In this document: positions 10,716-23,644 of the stretch, one piece after another
Layout of the letters: each line of letters starts with the position of its first letter
How positions within the stretch are numbered: position 1 is the first letter of the stretch
From: Whitmania pigra
Taxonomy: Eukaryota; Annelida; Clitellata; Hirudinida; Haemopidae
Assembly: GCA_021613335.1 (NCBI GenBank)
Contig: JAJTWR010000021.1
Coordinates: 2,934,001 to 2,998,000 of the forward strand
Direction: 5' to 3'
DNA length: 64,000 bases
Notes under the pieces: model-generated
Told to the model about the DNA's origin: nothing
The model's database searches: none
The model's input: only the letters and a program-made list of their open reading frames with translations
Made by a program: the position numbers and the translations under genes

Positions 10716-12722
10716 AAGCGGGGCTAAATTTGTTTATGGGCAGACATAATCATGCTGAAAAACGACTGAATCTTCTCCAAATTTGTAACACAGGGGGAAA
10801 GAGATACTGTGCTTCAACATAGTTTTGTCCAGTGTTTCAACATATTTTTGTGAGTTCTGGTTCCCCTCCTTACACGAGGTTAAGAACCACGAGAAGAAAT
10901 GGCAGCCTAGAGCCATCACTGAGTCACCTCGGAACCTCCTTTTTAAAATGTTTTTGACATCGTGCCGTTAATATTCATAGCCATCTGGACCGTCCAAATT
11001 TTATTTGCTTTCATTTGAATAAATAATGGGGTCCTAGTTCATCTCCGAACTCACCATCTCTTTTGTCCAGTTTAGATCTTTTTTCTCTTCATTAGAAGTG
11101 GCTTGCGCTGAGGCTTAACAAACTTATAAAATTACTCTTCTAAATGCACCTGAATAAAGTCTATTAACTAACCTCCAAATTTAACTTTTTTAAGCCTTTT
11201 TTTAAAGCTAAACCTCTTGGAAGCTTCACGGGGAACAAGTTTCTCACGTTCAGAAAGTTGTTGAGGCTTTCTGGGCTAGTTTTTGTTCCATAACTTTCAG
11301 GATCATTCGAATAATGTTTTATAACCCTTCTAGATTGATTAAATTACATAAGTAAGTTTTGGAACTTGAACCGTTTATAAAGATCCTTTTATCGATAAAA
11401 TCCCACTAATATTCAAATTTTGCTGCTAAATTTTATAGTATATTAATTAAATACGACTTTGTGAATTATATAAACAATGTTTAGGTCAAAAATCATCAGT
11501 AATTCATTAGATAACTGTGTAAATTGTGTGATTAGAACCTGGGCCAAGTTCAAATATTACGAAGCTACTGGCTGATAACCGAAGAACCTAATTATCACAA
11601 AAAATTACAGGAATTGATTTTAATACAAGTTAATTTGCAAACAGGGTTCACAAAGCACATAACTCAAAGTAAAAACGGAGAAAGGAAAAAGAGTAGATTC
11701 GCCTAGTCCTTATGTATAAATATGTTTTTAATGTAAACCCTATTTAGAAATTGTTTCAAAAATATTTTATTTGTAAAAGTTCATGTTATGTTTTACTTTA
11801 CATACAAGCTTAATATAAGTTAATATAAAGCCTAATTATTTACTTTTATTTGATTATTTATTTGTCCTAAATCAATTTTGTTTAGAAATTGTAAATTTGA
11901 CCGAGGATTTACATTTAAATTTTTCATTTTTCGAGAGAGGTTCAAACCTGTAAGCCTAGGAAGTGATATTTTAAACGAATTCAAAAACATTTAAATTAAA
12001 CTAGTCAAAGATTTGGTTGTACGCAAATGTCGTTTGCGCAATAGTCTATGTCAGTGTGAACAATTGTCTACGTGCCCAACCGCCATTCAAGCAGAAGTCA
12101 GAGAACCATTTTCCGGCGATAAATGTTCCAAACGATGAATTTTCCGGCGATTAATGTCAATGTCAGGGGTAATAAGGCAGAAGTCATGCATTTTTGTAAT
12201 AATTTTTCTCAATGCAGAAGCTAATTGAAATAATAAACAAAATCACACAAGAACAGTGAAAAATGTTTTTTATTTTGACTTTTCCTGCTTGGTAGTAATG
12301 TTTGGTTCCACTTCTGTTGAAATAATAGCATCTGATCATGTAATCTTTGTGATGGAAATTACCCCTTCTCACAAATCTGTTGCATGTCTCATCCTCTTCT
12401 TTTATTTTCCAAATTTCAAATTCTATAGATACATTATATAATTAAGTCAATTTTAGCAAGGAAAAATATTAAAAATAAATATCGCAAATCTGTTATTGAA
12501 CTAAAGTCAAGCCTTTTCTTAAGTTTGTTAACATAGGTCTCTCTGGCACTTTGATTATTTTCATAGGGCTCCTCCTTTTGTTCAACTTGTATTTTATGCT
12601 GATATTCATCTTTGCATAAATGCAATGTTCAATGTTCAGTAAACCTGAATTCTGAACTGCTGAAGCAACACTTTCTCCAGTGATTTTTCTTTTACGTCCC
12701 AAGAGAGGCGTTGGTATTTCTT
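10716..12722. other. Gene-poor AT-rich DNA
   Basis: No gene recognised. A small imperfect direct repeat (TTTTCCGGCGATAAATGT / TTTTCCGGCGATTAATGT) lies at 12110-12160. Short open frames here and at 12434-12741 have no known similarity and no splice context. Confidence 0.4.
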
Positions 12723-12790
12723 TACCAACTTGTAACTTCATTTATATAGCGCTCCTCTACAAGGGCGCTGGCGACTCGTGTGAAGCTAAC
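12723..12790 (+). repeat. SINE-like repeat, family B, 5' fragment
   Basis: AACTTGTAACTTCATTTATATAGCGC followed by AAGGGCGCTGGCGACTCG matches the start of the copies at 7850 and 36165 and then stops. Confidence 0.55.
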
Positions 12791-14777
12791 CTGCAACTGA
12801 TGCAATATAACGTAGTTCGAAAGCATACTTTTTAAACACACTTTTGAATTATAATTGAACTGAACATATCGGTGCTGATTAGCTGACAGTTTGTTTACAA
12901 ATGAATATTAAAATTTCTGACAGATGATTGGATGCTATGCTTTTTCTATATCGGTCACAAGAGTGAAGCTATCGGACGTCCGCTGGGTGATGTAAATATA
13001 AATAACAACAAGCAAGTATGGGCAGCCGGGTAATAAAATGTAAATAAACAAATGTGGCCGGTTGTTGATATATTGATGTATTTTTGGATATGGGGATAAT
13101 CTCAAAAAAAAAAAATTTCTGAAATATGGTGTACTGAAAGAAATGTGTTTATAAAAACAATTGCAATTATGTTTAGTTAATTAACAATTTTAACTTTTTG
13201 TTAAGTTGCGGTGTCCTTAACAAAATGTCGATCTTTTGAAGCCGATCCCCAGAATATAACTGGAGATTAATAAGACATTAATCTGGACATTATTGACGTC
13301 TTCCTTTAAACATTTTAAAAATTAAAAAAAAATAAGAAATCATCAAAATAAAGTTAACTAGAATCTCAAGCGTAGTTATGTAGTGACGGCACATCTCTAT
13401 TTGCGCGCACAGAAACCAAACAAAATTTGAATTAGAAGACGCTTTTTCTCTTTGGGGGTCGTCCATAAAGACGTCCACAATAAATCTTAACTGTAATTTT
13501 TAATTTGCCACAATTTCTTAGACATCCTCCTCGAGCATGACATACTTTATGGACGTACCCAAATGTCAATAAAATAATATTTAAAAAATTAAAATAAAAT
13601 CATTAAAACATATACATTTCTAAAATTTAAAAATTATTTCGTTTTTATTCAACAAAAATAATTGCCCTCCCCCTTCAGCATTAGTATGCTTTAGAAGCGC
13701 TCCACCATTTGCGGGCGTTTTTTATGGATGACCCCTTTTGTCTTAAGGTTGACTCAGACCAAGGGCTAATTTTTTTTATGCCTATATTCCATGCTGAGAA
13801 TTAAATCCATATCCTTGTTTTTTTTTCAGATCGATTCTGTTGAGTTTATCGTAATCGAGACAATAGGAGGTCGAGAGTATAGTGTGTTTAAAAGTGAACA
13901 ATATTGAAATGAATATATTAGCGTAAAATTGCGTTCAAATTCTTTTAATACTACATTCTAAAGTACAAGTACTACATTTAAATATCACCGATGACTTGGA
14001 GACAAACATGTCTGAAGTTGAAATTCTAACTACATATATTTAGCAAGATATTAATAAAAATGTTTTAAAACAAACATTCATTTTCGTTTAAGAATAATTT
14101 TATAAATTTATAGGTAATTACAATCTAACTAATATTATAATCACAGAAAAAAACTTTTGAACTTCATATTTAGAAGGATATAACAAATGATCTGCAACAC
14201 TGCATAAAAGTGCCTAAAATCTCGACTTCAACCAATTTTAGAAAGCCCATTCTGTTACACATGTTAGAATATGAAGTTTTCTTTCATATTCTGCAATTTG
14301 AAGTTCCAATTTAAATTCGTTTGAGAGATATTTACGATAAAGTAGTCAATAGCGAAACTTGCACGACTTGATATTTCAAATCTACTAGTGAGCGACATAA
14401 ACCTTGGAGACATTTTCATAATCTGGTTTATAATAAAAATAATAATATTTTCAAATAGCATGAAATAATAGAGTTTCATAAAACAATAATTTTATGTACA
14501 CATTTAATTGGCTAACTAACGGGTTTATTATTGGCTATGTTGTAGCTACATTGCCAAGTTTTAAAAATGTTATTTTAAACATTATTTTTAACGTAAAAGA
14601 CTTTTAAAACAAGAAAGGTTTTCCGTTATAGCAATCCTACTTTTTCCAGGATTTCATTGAAATGGGTTTATTCGTTCCGCATAATTAATGCGAATCTTAG
14701 CCTAAACTCAAAATTTTTAGTTGATTCAATTTATTATTATTAATTACAAATCAAAAAAAAAAGGAAAATGATGTAAA

Positions 14778-15140
<363 letters not shown>

Positions 15141-15545
15141 GCCATTGTCATTGTCATTGTCATTATCATTATCATACGCATTATTATACGCATTTTTACC
15201 AACTCAAGTTTTTCTTATGATTTTACTTCAATGAATAAACAATCACTTTCATTTTAAGGTTCCAATTGTTGCCGTTCATTGAAATTTGTAACAAATAATG
15301 TACTTTTTTGCTCGTTTGTGATTGGTTACAAAATTATTTTTTATGACACGTATGAAAGAATCTTTACATAATTGTTAAACTGTGAATTTTACTGTTAACG
15401 AAAATGAGAAAATTTATGATTATGTCAATGAAAAATGAAGAAACAAATGACTATAGAACGTGGTAAAACTGACTACTATTTGACAATGGAAGAGTAGTGA
15501 CAACACATCTCCGCTATCACGTGTATAGTATAAAAATAATTCAAA

Positions 15546-18500
15546 TTATGAGGTTGTTTTCCGAGGTAATGCGAATAATTTGAGCGTTAATAACCTGCAA
15601 AATAAGTGTCTGATGGCAAAGGCCTTGGAAATTTAAAAAACAGAAATTAAATATTTTTAAAATGAGACCTTTGTCGAAACATTTAGTTAAGTCTAAGTTA
15701 CGGTTTTATGCATTTGAAATGAGTCTGTTTATGTAGTACGTAAAATTAGTGCGTGAAATTTGAACGTTAATAACCTGAAAAATAAGTGTCTGATGGCAAA
15801 GGCCTCTCCAACTTGATAAAGATAGCTTTAATCTCTTTAGAATGAGACCTTTGTCGAAATATTTAGTTAAGTCTAAGTTACGGTTAATTGCATTTGAAAT
15901 GAGGCTGTTTCCGAGCAGTTCGTAAAATTAGTGCGTAAACTTTGAGCGTTAATAAACCTGAAAAATAAGTGTCTGATGGCAAAGGCCTCTTGATAAAGAT
16001 AGGTTAAATCTCTTTAGAATGAGACCTTTGTCGAAATATTTAGTTAAGTTTAAGTTACGGTTAATTGCATTTGAAATGAGGCTGTGTTCCGAGGCAGTTC
16101 GTACAATTAGTGCGTAAACTTTGAGCGTTAATAAACCTGAAAAATAAGTGTCTGATGGCAAAGGCCTCTTGATAAAGATAGGTTAAATCTCTTTAGAATG
16201 AGACCTTTGTCGAAATATTTAGTTAAGTTTAAGTTACGGTTAATTGCATTTGAAATGAGGCTGTGTTCCGAGGCAGTGAGTACAATTAGTGCGTAAACTT
16301 TGAGCGTTAATAAACCTGAAAAATAAGTGTCTGATGGCAAAGGCCTTTCCAACTTGATAAAGATAGGTTAAATCTCTTTAGAATGAGACCTTTGTCAAAA
16401 TATTTAGTTAAGTTTAAGTTACGGTTAATTGCATTTGAAATGAGGCTGTGTTCCGAGGCAGTTCGTACAATTAGTGCGTAAACTTTGAGCGTTAATAAAC
16501 CTGAAAAATAAGTGTCTGATGGCAAAGGCCTCTCCAACTTGATAAAGATAGGTTAAATCTCTTTAGAATGAGACCTTTGTCGAAATATTTAGTTAAGTTT
16601 AAGTTACGGTTAATTGCATTTGAAATGAGGCTGTGTTCCGAGGCAGTTCGTAAAATTAGTGCGTAAACTTTGAGCGTTAATAAACCTGAAAAATAAGTGT
16701 CTGATGGCAAAGGCCTCTTGATAAAGATAGGTTAAATCTCTTTAGAATGAGACCTTTGTCGAAATATTTAGTTAAGTTTAAGTTACGGTTAATTGCATTT
16801 GAAATGAGGCTGTGTTCCGAGGCAGTTCGTAAAATTAGTGCGTAAACTTTGAGCGTTAATAAACCTGAAAAATAAGTGTCTGATGGCAAAGGCCTCTTGA
16901 TAAAGATAGGTTAAATCTCTTTAGAATGAGACCTTTGTCGAAATATTTAGTTAAGTTTAAGTTACGGTTAATTGCATTTGAAATGAGGCTGTGTTCCGAG
17001 GCAGTTCGTACAATTAGTGCGTAAACTTTGAGCGTTAATAAACCTGAAAAATAAGTGTCTGATGGCAAAGGCCTTTCCAACTTGATAAAGATAGGTTAAA
17101 TCTCTTTAGAATGAGACCTTTGTCAAAATATTTAGTTAAGTTTAAGTTACGGTTAATTGCATTTGAAATGAGGCTGTGTTCCGAGGCAGTGAGTACAATT
17201 AGTGCGTAAACTTTGAGCGTTATGAAACCTGAAAAATAAGTGTCTGATGGCAAAGGCCTCTCCAACTTGATAAAGATAGGTTAAATCTCTTTAGAATGAG
17301 ACCTTTGTCAAAATATTTAGTTAAGTTTAAGTTACGGTTAATTGCATTTGAAATGAGGCTGTGTTCCGAGGCAGTGAGTACAATTAGTGCGTAAACTTTG
17401 AGCGTTATGAAACCTGAAAAATAAGTGTCTGATGGCAAAGGCCTCTCCAACTTGATAAAGATAGGTTAAATCTCTTTAGAATGAGACCTTTGTCGAAATA
17501 TTTAGTTAAGTTTAAGTTACGGTTAATTGCATTTGAAATGAGGCTGTGTTCCGAGGCAGTGAGTACAATTAGTGCGTAAACTTTGAGCGTTAATAACCTG
17601 AAAAATAAGTGTCTGATGGCAAAGGCCTTTCCAACTTGATAAAGATAGCTTTAATCTCTTTAGAATGAGACCTTTGTCGAAATATTTAGTTAAGTTTAAG
17701 TTACGGTTTATTGCATTTGAAATGAGGCTGTTTTCCGAGGTAGTGAGTACAATTTGAGCCTTAATAACCTGAAAAATAAGTGTCTGATGGCAAAGTCTTT
17801 GGAAATTTAAAAAAATGAGATTAAATATCTTTAAAATGAGACCTTTGTGGAAACATTTGGTTAAATCTAAGTTACGGTTTTATGCATTTGAAACGAGTCT
17901 GTTTTCTTATATATTGCGTAAAGTTTGAGCTTCAATAACCTGAAAAATAAGTGTCTGACGGCAAAGTGGTTAGAAATATGAGAAAGATAGATGCTATGTC
18001 TTCAAAATGAGAATTTACTCAAAAAATTTAGTTTAGTCTAAGTGACAGTTTTTTGCAGTTGAATTAAGGCTGTTTTTCTAGGCTGATTTTAGTGCGTGAT
18101 GTTTGAGCATAAATATCTTGAAAATTATAGGTTTTTACGCAAAGAGCTTGCTAATGTGATAAAGTTGGAATATATCTCTTTAGAATGAGATCTTATTCGA
18201 AAAACTTTGTTAAGTGCAAGCGACGGTTAATTGCTCTTGAATTAAAGGCTGTTTTTCTAGGCTGATTTTAGTGCGTGATGTTTGAGCATAAATATCTTGA
18301 AAATTATAGGTTTTTACGCAAAGAGCTTGCTAATGTGATAAAGTTGGAATATATCTCTTTAGAATGAGATCTTATTCGAAAAACGTTGTTAAGCGCAAGC
18401 GACGGTTAATTGCTCTTGAATTAAAGGCTGTTTTTCTAGGCTGATTTTAGTGCGTGATGTTTGAGCATAAATATCTTGAAAATTATAGGTTTTTACGCAA

Positions 18501-18606
18501 AGAGCTTGCTAATGTGATAAAGTTGGAATATATCTCTTTAGAATGAGATCTTAGTCGACAAATTTAGTTAGGTGCAAGCGACGGTTAATTGCTCTTGAAT
18601 TAAGCT
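15546..18606. repeat. Satellite array, about 17 units of 179-185 bp
   Basis: Each unit runs GCGTTAATAAACCTGAAAAA, AGTGTCTGATGGCAAAGGCC, GAATGAGACCTTTGTCGAAA and TTAGTGCGTAAACTTTGAG. Unit length alternates between 179 and 185 bp by presence of a 6-bp CTCCAA/TTCCAA block; successive boundaries fall near 15949, 16128, 16307, 16492, 16677, 16856, 17035 and 17220. Core units (15.9-17.6 kb) are nearly identical. Edge units (15.55-15.9 and 17.75-18.1) are diverged, and three 182-bp units at 18.1-18.6 form a distinct, internally homogenised subfamily. The minus strand of core units is open for 70-76 codons, which I regard as incidental. Confidence 0.95.
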
Positions 18607-18654
18607 GTTTTAGTGTCTGATAGCGTTTTGAACGTCCGATAGCTTCACGGGAGT

Positions 18655-19357
18655 TATCGGTCCTTGTATGTGCATGTTTTCTCAAAAACCATCGGCTCCC
18701 ACATCTACCCTAAAAAAAGCAAGCCATTTTGTAGGCTTGTCATCAATTTCTAGTTTTTCTAGGTTTTCTGGAGGATGTTGATGTAAAGCTATTTTTGTAA
18801 ACTAAGCATGCCTCGGCTGGTCCTGGCTACTCCGGCGTGTTGACTCGGTATTGCAGTACAATCGGGAACGGCTTTGAAATTGAGCAGGTAGTCCTGCTCC
18901 GTCCTAATCATCTAGTTGTGCAATGGACGTTAATTTAATTACCTACCTTACCTACGGATCTACTTTAAAGTCCAAATCATCTTAGTTGTGCAACGGACTC
19001 CAATCAAATAAATAAATAATAAAGGTCTACCTTAATCCATCCCTATATAGACTCGCAAAAATTAAACATAATTTTAAGTAATTTGTTAATAAGTCCAAAA
19101 TCAAATAAAATTTGTATATTATGACTATATAAATTACTTTTCATACTAAATTTAAGTATTTATAGTTTTAATATTTAAAGTTATATCCCTGAAGCTCATG
19201 AATATTTTTGTAGTACTAATCATCTCCGCTCTTTAACAAGATTTAAGTTCGTCCAATATCAATCACATTTCAATATATAGTTAGACTGTTCTTTATATAA
19301 ATAAAACTAGAAAAAGAAAGATTTTGTTTTATATTTTCGTTTGATATTATCTCTAGG
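18655..19357. other. Intergenic DNA with SINE tails, upstream of LEPROT
   Basis: At 18785-18942 and 18955-19020 are two pieces ending in the family-A SINE tail (CCGTCCTAATCATCTAG..TGTGCAA.GGACG). The first has a different, GC-richer head (CGGCTGGTCCTGGCTACTCC), pointing to a related SINE family that shares the tail. The remainder is AT-rich without features. Confidence 0.5.
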
Positions 19358-19365
19358 TATAAAAG
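19358..19365 (+). promoter_or_regulatory. TATA-like box of LEPROT
   Basis: TATAAAAG lies 95 bp upstream of the LEPROT start codon in otherwise AT-rich DNA. Position and sequence suit a core promoter; this is inference. Confidence 0.4.
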
Positions 19366-19459
19366 CAGTTGTTAAATCGGTCGACCTCAGTTATTCACAA
19401 CAGTTTTTGTACGTCTGCTTTGTAAGACACTTTTTAATTATCTAAACCAAAGGCATAGC

Positions 19460-21041
19460 ATGGCAGGAATTCGTGGTAAGATTTTTTGGGAAAATTACCG
19501 TGTTGTCGACGGCTTTTCGACTGTTATTTCGATCAGGTTGTTTAATAGTTAAACAAGCTAAACATTAGCTAAAATGTTGTAAATGGAATAAGAAAATGAA
19601 GCCTTTGAACCGGTTAGAATCAGAAAGAAACGTTTGGATGAATACACTGTTGGTGTGAAGTTATTCAAAGCAAATACTTAATTTTTATTGCCTTCATTTT
19701 CGGTATCTAAATAATCAGTCTTAATATCATGTCAAAGATATCTTAATTTGGTTTGTTGCATTTGTTAAATATTTTAAAATACCCTCATTGTTACTTATAC
19801 AAATTGTCTTTTTTATACTTTTGTGAGGAACTTCTTGACAACTGAACTGTTTCAATTGTAGCGTGAGTATTGGTTTGATAAAATTATTTAAATAATGTTC
19901 TTTACCAAGTTTTAATATTGGTGAGGACCAAAAAATACAATATGACCTTACAAATATTTTTCTGAAAGATAAAAAATTCAAAATACAAGGGCAGTCTTAA
20001 CTTTTTTTTCATATTAAGGCTGGCTAATTTTAGGATTGTAGTTTGCTCAAAATAAAGCTTTTAAAAAGTTTTTAGTTGATGTAACCATTAACTCAATGAC
20101 AGGAATTTTTTATATCCTAAATTTTTTGAAATAGGTGGACTGATTTATTATATATTTCAGCCATAATTTTATTGTTTTTTCAGGCTTGTCGCTTTAGCAT
20201 TCCTTGCTTCAACTGGCATTACCCTTCTGGTTTTGGGCTGTGCACTACCAGAATTCAAGTACATTAAATTTTTTGTCTTCATGTTTTTGTTGTTTTAGTT
20301 TCTTGTAAAAGCAACTTTGCGATGCTGTATATGAGATTGACACATTGAATGAATTTATTTTAGGTCCGAACATTTCTCAGATGCTTGTATATGTTTATTG
20401 CACATACAATTTTAGTCAATTTTCTAGCACTAGGTTTCCAAATTGTTCAAATGTGCGTGTTATTGACATATTTCCACTATGTATACATGTTTATTACATT
20501 TGGACAATTCACTTTGTATAAGTTTTTGAGCTTTATTTTTGCCATAGCATAATCCATCCAAATCTTTGTTGTAGAGTTAAGGAGTTTTATATTTGGTGGA
20601 ATGTCTAAAATAGGATGTTTAAGTTTTAGGAATTCATAAGATTATGGCAATTAATTTATGTTATTTTTATAAATTTCAGTAGTTGGTGGATGATGTTTGT
20701 ATTGGTCTTCTACTTTTTGTCTCCAATCCCATGTCTGATATCACGAAGATTTGGAGAATCAGTTGAATCCAGCAGTGCTCTTATTGAAGTCTGCATTTTT
20801 GTGACAGCTTGCATTGTTGTTTCTGCTTTTGGATTCCCAATTGTTCTAGCCCACAAAGGCATTGTAAGATAAATCATTTACTCATGATAACAAATTTAAA
20901 TCTACAATTAAAGTTGTTTTAAAGGTCAAATGGGGAGGATGTGGGCTGGTGCTTGCAGGAAATGGAGTTGTTTTTTCTACAATTTTGCTGTTTTTCATAT
21001 TTTTTGGAAGGGATGATTCTTTTGAATACAGTACATGGTGA
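19460..21041 (+). CDS. LEPROT: LEPROT/LEPROTL1 (endospanin) family membrane protein
   Basis: Exons: 19460-19475 (MAGIR plus one base), 20184-20258, 20680-20863 and 20925-21041 (TGA 21039-21041). The product is about 130 residues, the same as vertebrate LEPROT (131). Family landmarks in order are GCAL after the first membrane segment, SPIPCLISRRF in the loop, ACIVVSAFGFPIVLAHKGI in a membrane helix, and VKWGGCGLVLAGNGVVF then FFGRDDSFEYSTW at the C-terminus. Family members are four-helix proteins of Golgi and endosomes that lower surface display of leptin and growth-hormone receptors; the role in an invertebrate is inferred as general endosomal sorting. Introns 2 and 3 keep phase. Intron 1 does not: one base is missing at the junction (see findings). 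The first intron falls after MAG.. as I recall it doing in vertebrates. Confidence 0.93.
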
Positions 21042-22480
21042 TAATACTGTCAATCTCAAAGAACTTTTTAAGTGTTTGACTCATATTTTTGCATTGTGTA
21101 TTATACAAAACAATTTTATTGGAAAGGAGGAACCCTAATATTTCTTAGAAATGCTGAACTGAATTTTGGAAAATGTGAGTTTGATATGATTGGCTTGTAT
21201 CTCCAATGGCCAGACATTGATGACCTGAGGCAACAACTGTAATGGTATGTAGACAATAATGTCATTGGACGATCATTAGCCTCCTTTGTTGCCATTACAA
21301 AACTTTAAAGGCAAACAGACGAGGAAAATTTCTTTCATAGTCTCTCTTTTCCTCTCTTTGAGGGTATAGCAAAGTTAAATGTTGGCTTTCTAGAATGGTT
21401 TATAAGTTAAAAAACATAAATAAGAGTGCAGGTAAAACCCGAGCGAGCACACAAGGCAGGCTAGGAAAATTTGTTTTAAAAACAGGATCATCTTACAACC
21501 TTAAAAATATTTTTGAATTTAGTGATATAAGCCTCTGCGCTTCCTCGGTGTTCAATCGTGAACTTTACGAAAACTGACTGAGAGAACAATTTTTTTAATT
21601 TTCTTGTCAGCCTTTGCGGTTCACCTGACGGCCAGTCTCGGGCCTGAGGTTATGCATCATTGCCCTAGATGATCCTGTCCCATCGAAGCACGCAAATAAA
21701 ACAAAATAAGTTCCAATTTTCTTTACGACCGCTTGCGATTGAAATTGCTCTTGTTAATACAATTTGCACTGAAATTATAAGATTTGGGAATTAGTCATCT
21801 TCATAAAACGCAATAAACCAAGACGATCTGAAAATCCTATATCTCTTGCCGGTTCGCCAGGAATCTTCCAACGTCGCCTAATTCTTCTGTCCACCTCAAT
21901 CCCCAGGCTGTGCATTTTGTTTTGCCAGTTTCTACAGCTACTTGGCTCAAATCATCATGAAGCTTGACAAGTTCTTGCTCCAAAGATTCACTATCAGTTG
22001 CTGTTTTATATAATACGAGCATAAAAAGCCTCATTGCGCCCCTGCACCTTTTGTCCGGGGATATCTTGTTTCAATATATCCTAGGTCTCATTTGACTGCA
22101 GACTCAGATATTGAATTACAAATAAATAGTTATGTTTTTAAATTTGCGAATCAAACTGAACATGGTGGATTAACAAACCCAACAGGATTTGCTTGGACAG
22201 TGTGTTTGCATTCTTATAAAGTTTTAATAAACAGCTTTTTGATAAATTTGTGCTTTAAAAAACCATGTGTTAATATTTGAAAAGATTACAGCAAGGGCTT
22301 TAAGTAAAATTGATTTAATTACATCTTATTAAAACTATTGTGAGTTTGATAGTGAGCTTAATTTTCTATTATGTAAATCTTTATTCAATTGTTCAAGTAA
22401 AAAGTTTGTTAAAACTGATTCTAGTGTAAATTATAAAAGTGTTAAAAGATTTAAAAAATTATTAAGTTAAGCATTTAACA
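21042..22480. other. LEPROT 3' flank and intergenic DNA
   Basis: No further gene recognised. Open frames at 21395 (+), 21837-22034 (-) and 22092 (+) have no family resemblance I can support. Confidence 0.35.
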
Positions 22481-22499
22481 TGTCCGGCATAAAAATCAC

Positions 22500-22758
22500 T
22501 TTCAGCTTAAATTATTTATTTTGCGATCGTAAACAACGATTATGAGAAACACGTTGACTGGATATGCTCTGAGGTACAGCCAAGTCTGGCCTACCTCAGA
22601 GACCATGGTCTGCAGATATATCTGTTGTTTGTCGTTGGGTCATAGATGCCTGGGAGTCAATGCCGTCAGAAATTATACAGAGTGTTACTCATTGAAATGA
22701 TGAAAGTTCTGAAGAGGAGACAGATAATGATGCTACTGAAGGATTTGATTAGCTTAGG
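22500..22758 (+). pseudogene. pogo/Tigger-type transposase C-terminal remnant
   Basis: The plus frame reads ADISVVCRWVIDAWESMPSE then an acidic tail (DESSEEETDND) after an in-frame stop. W.IDAW..I..E.I..S followed by a short acidic end is typical of pogo/Tigger (TIGD-like) C-termini. A terminal-repeat-like TCGCGTTATACTCGAGTATT lies at 23325-23347, resembling pogo ends. No catalytic domain is here. Confidence 0.55.
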
Positions 22759-23644
22759 ACTACCTCGGTCGAACTATAAACAATAATTTTAGTGCTGTTT
22801 AGAGTAGCCCTGTAGCTTAGTCATTATATTGTTGTAAACTTAGATTTTTGGAAGTTAATTAAGTTTATATTGCTAATATAGTTAAATTTGTACTTAATTA
22901 TATTTGGCATCTTTTCCGGGCACGTGGGATCTATTTTTGCTACAGAAAGGCATTCTCGATAATCACCTGACAAACAACGAGAATCAGACAACTTAGAAGC
23001 CCAAATAACCATTTGCATCCTTAAGTACCTAATTCCTTAAACGCTTAACTTCTATTATTCAGTTCCGTTAACTGAATACCTGCTCTAATAAACTTATTAG
23101 TTAACTTACTTATTTGCGGACCCCCGGGTTATTTCAATATGTAAATTTGATTAAATAATCTTTGGTAGCTGATTACCTTTGACATTTTGAAGTCAATTTA
23201 CTTTGTGTTTTACAGATAAAATGCAAGTTTTTAACTGTATTTTAATAAGTTCGTTGTTTGAAACCAGCCCTTGCGTTACATTCGCGTCTTGAACTTTTCC
23301 TTAATTTATAGTGAATTTCCATCTCTCGCGTTATACTCGAGTATTTACGGTATATGATTTTTTATCCTAAGTGAGGATTGGAAGGATGTCATTTCAACTT
23401 TGCTGCAGTGCATATACATTCAAAATTTGTATTAGCACATCAACAGCCAATCTACGACCTTTGTAATGATCAAACACATAACAGAATTTCTTTTAAGCTA
23501 GATAATTATCACAGAGTTAATTTAATTAAAAAGCCACCAAGTTTTAACGTTTAATATACTATGAAAAATACCACAAAACTAAAGGCATTCCATATTTGCA
23601 AAATTTGTATCGATTTAAGCTGTCAGGTGTCAGGTACAGGGTAG

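Noticed and set aside
15949..17450. Eight successive 70-76-residue proteins on the minus strand of the satellite
   Set aside because: Each is the same frame of a near-identical tandem unit, overlapping its neighbour by about 35 bases and with no promoter or splice context. Homogenised repeats keep frames open without selection.
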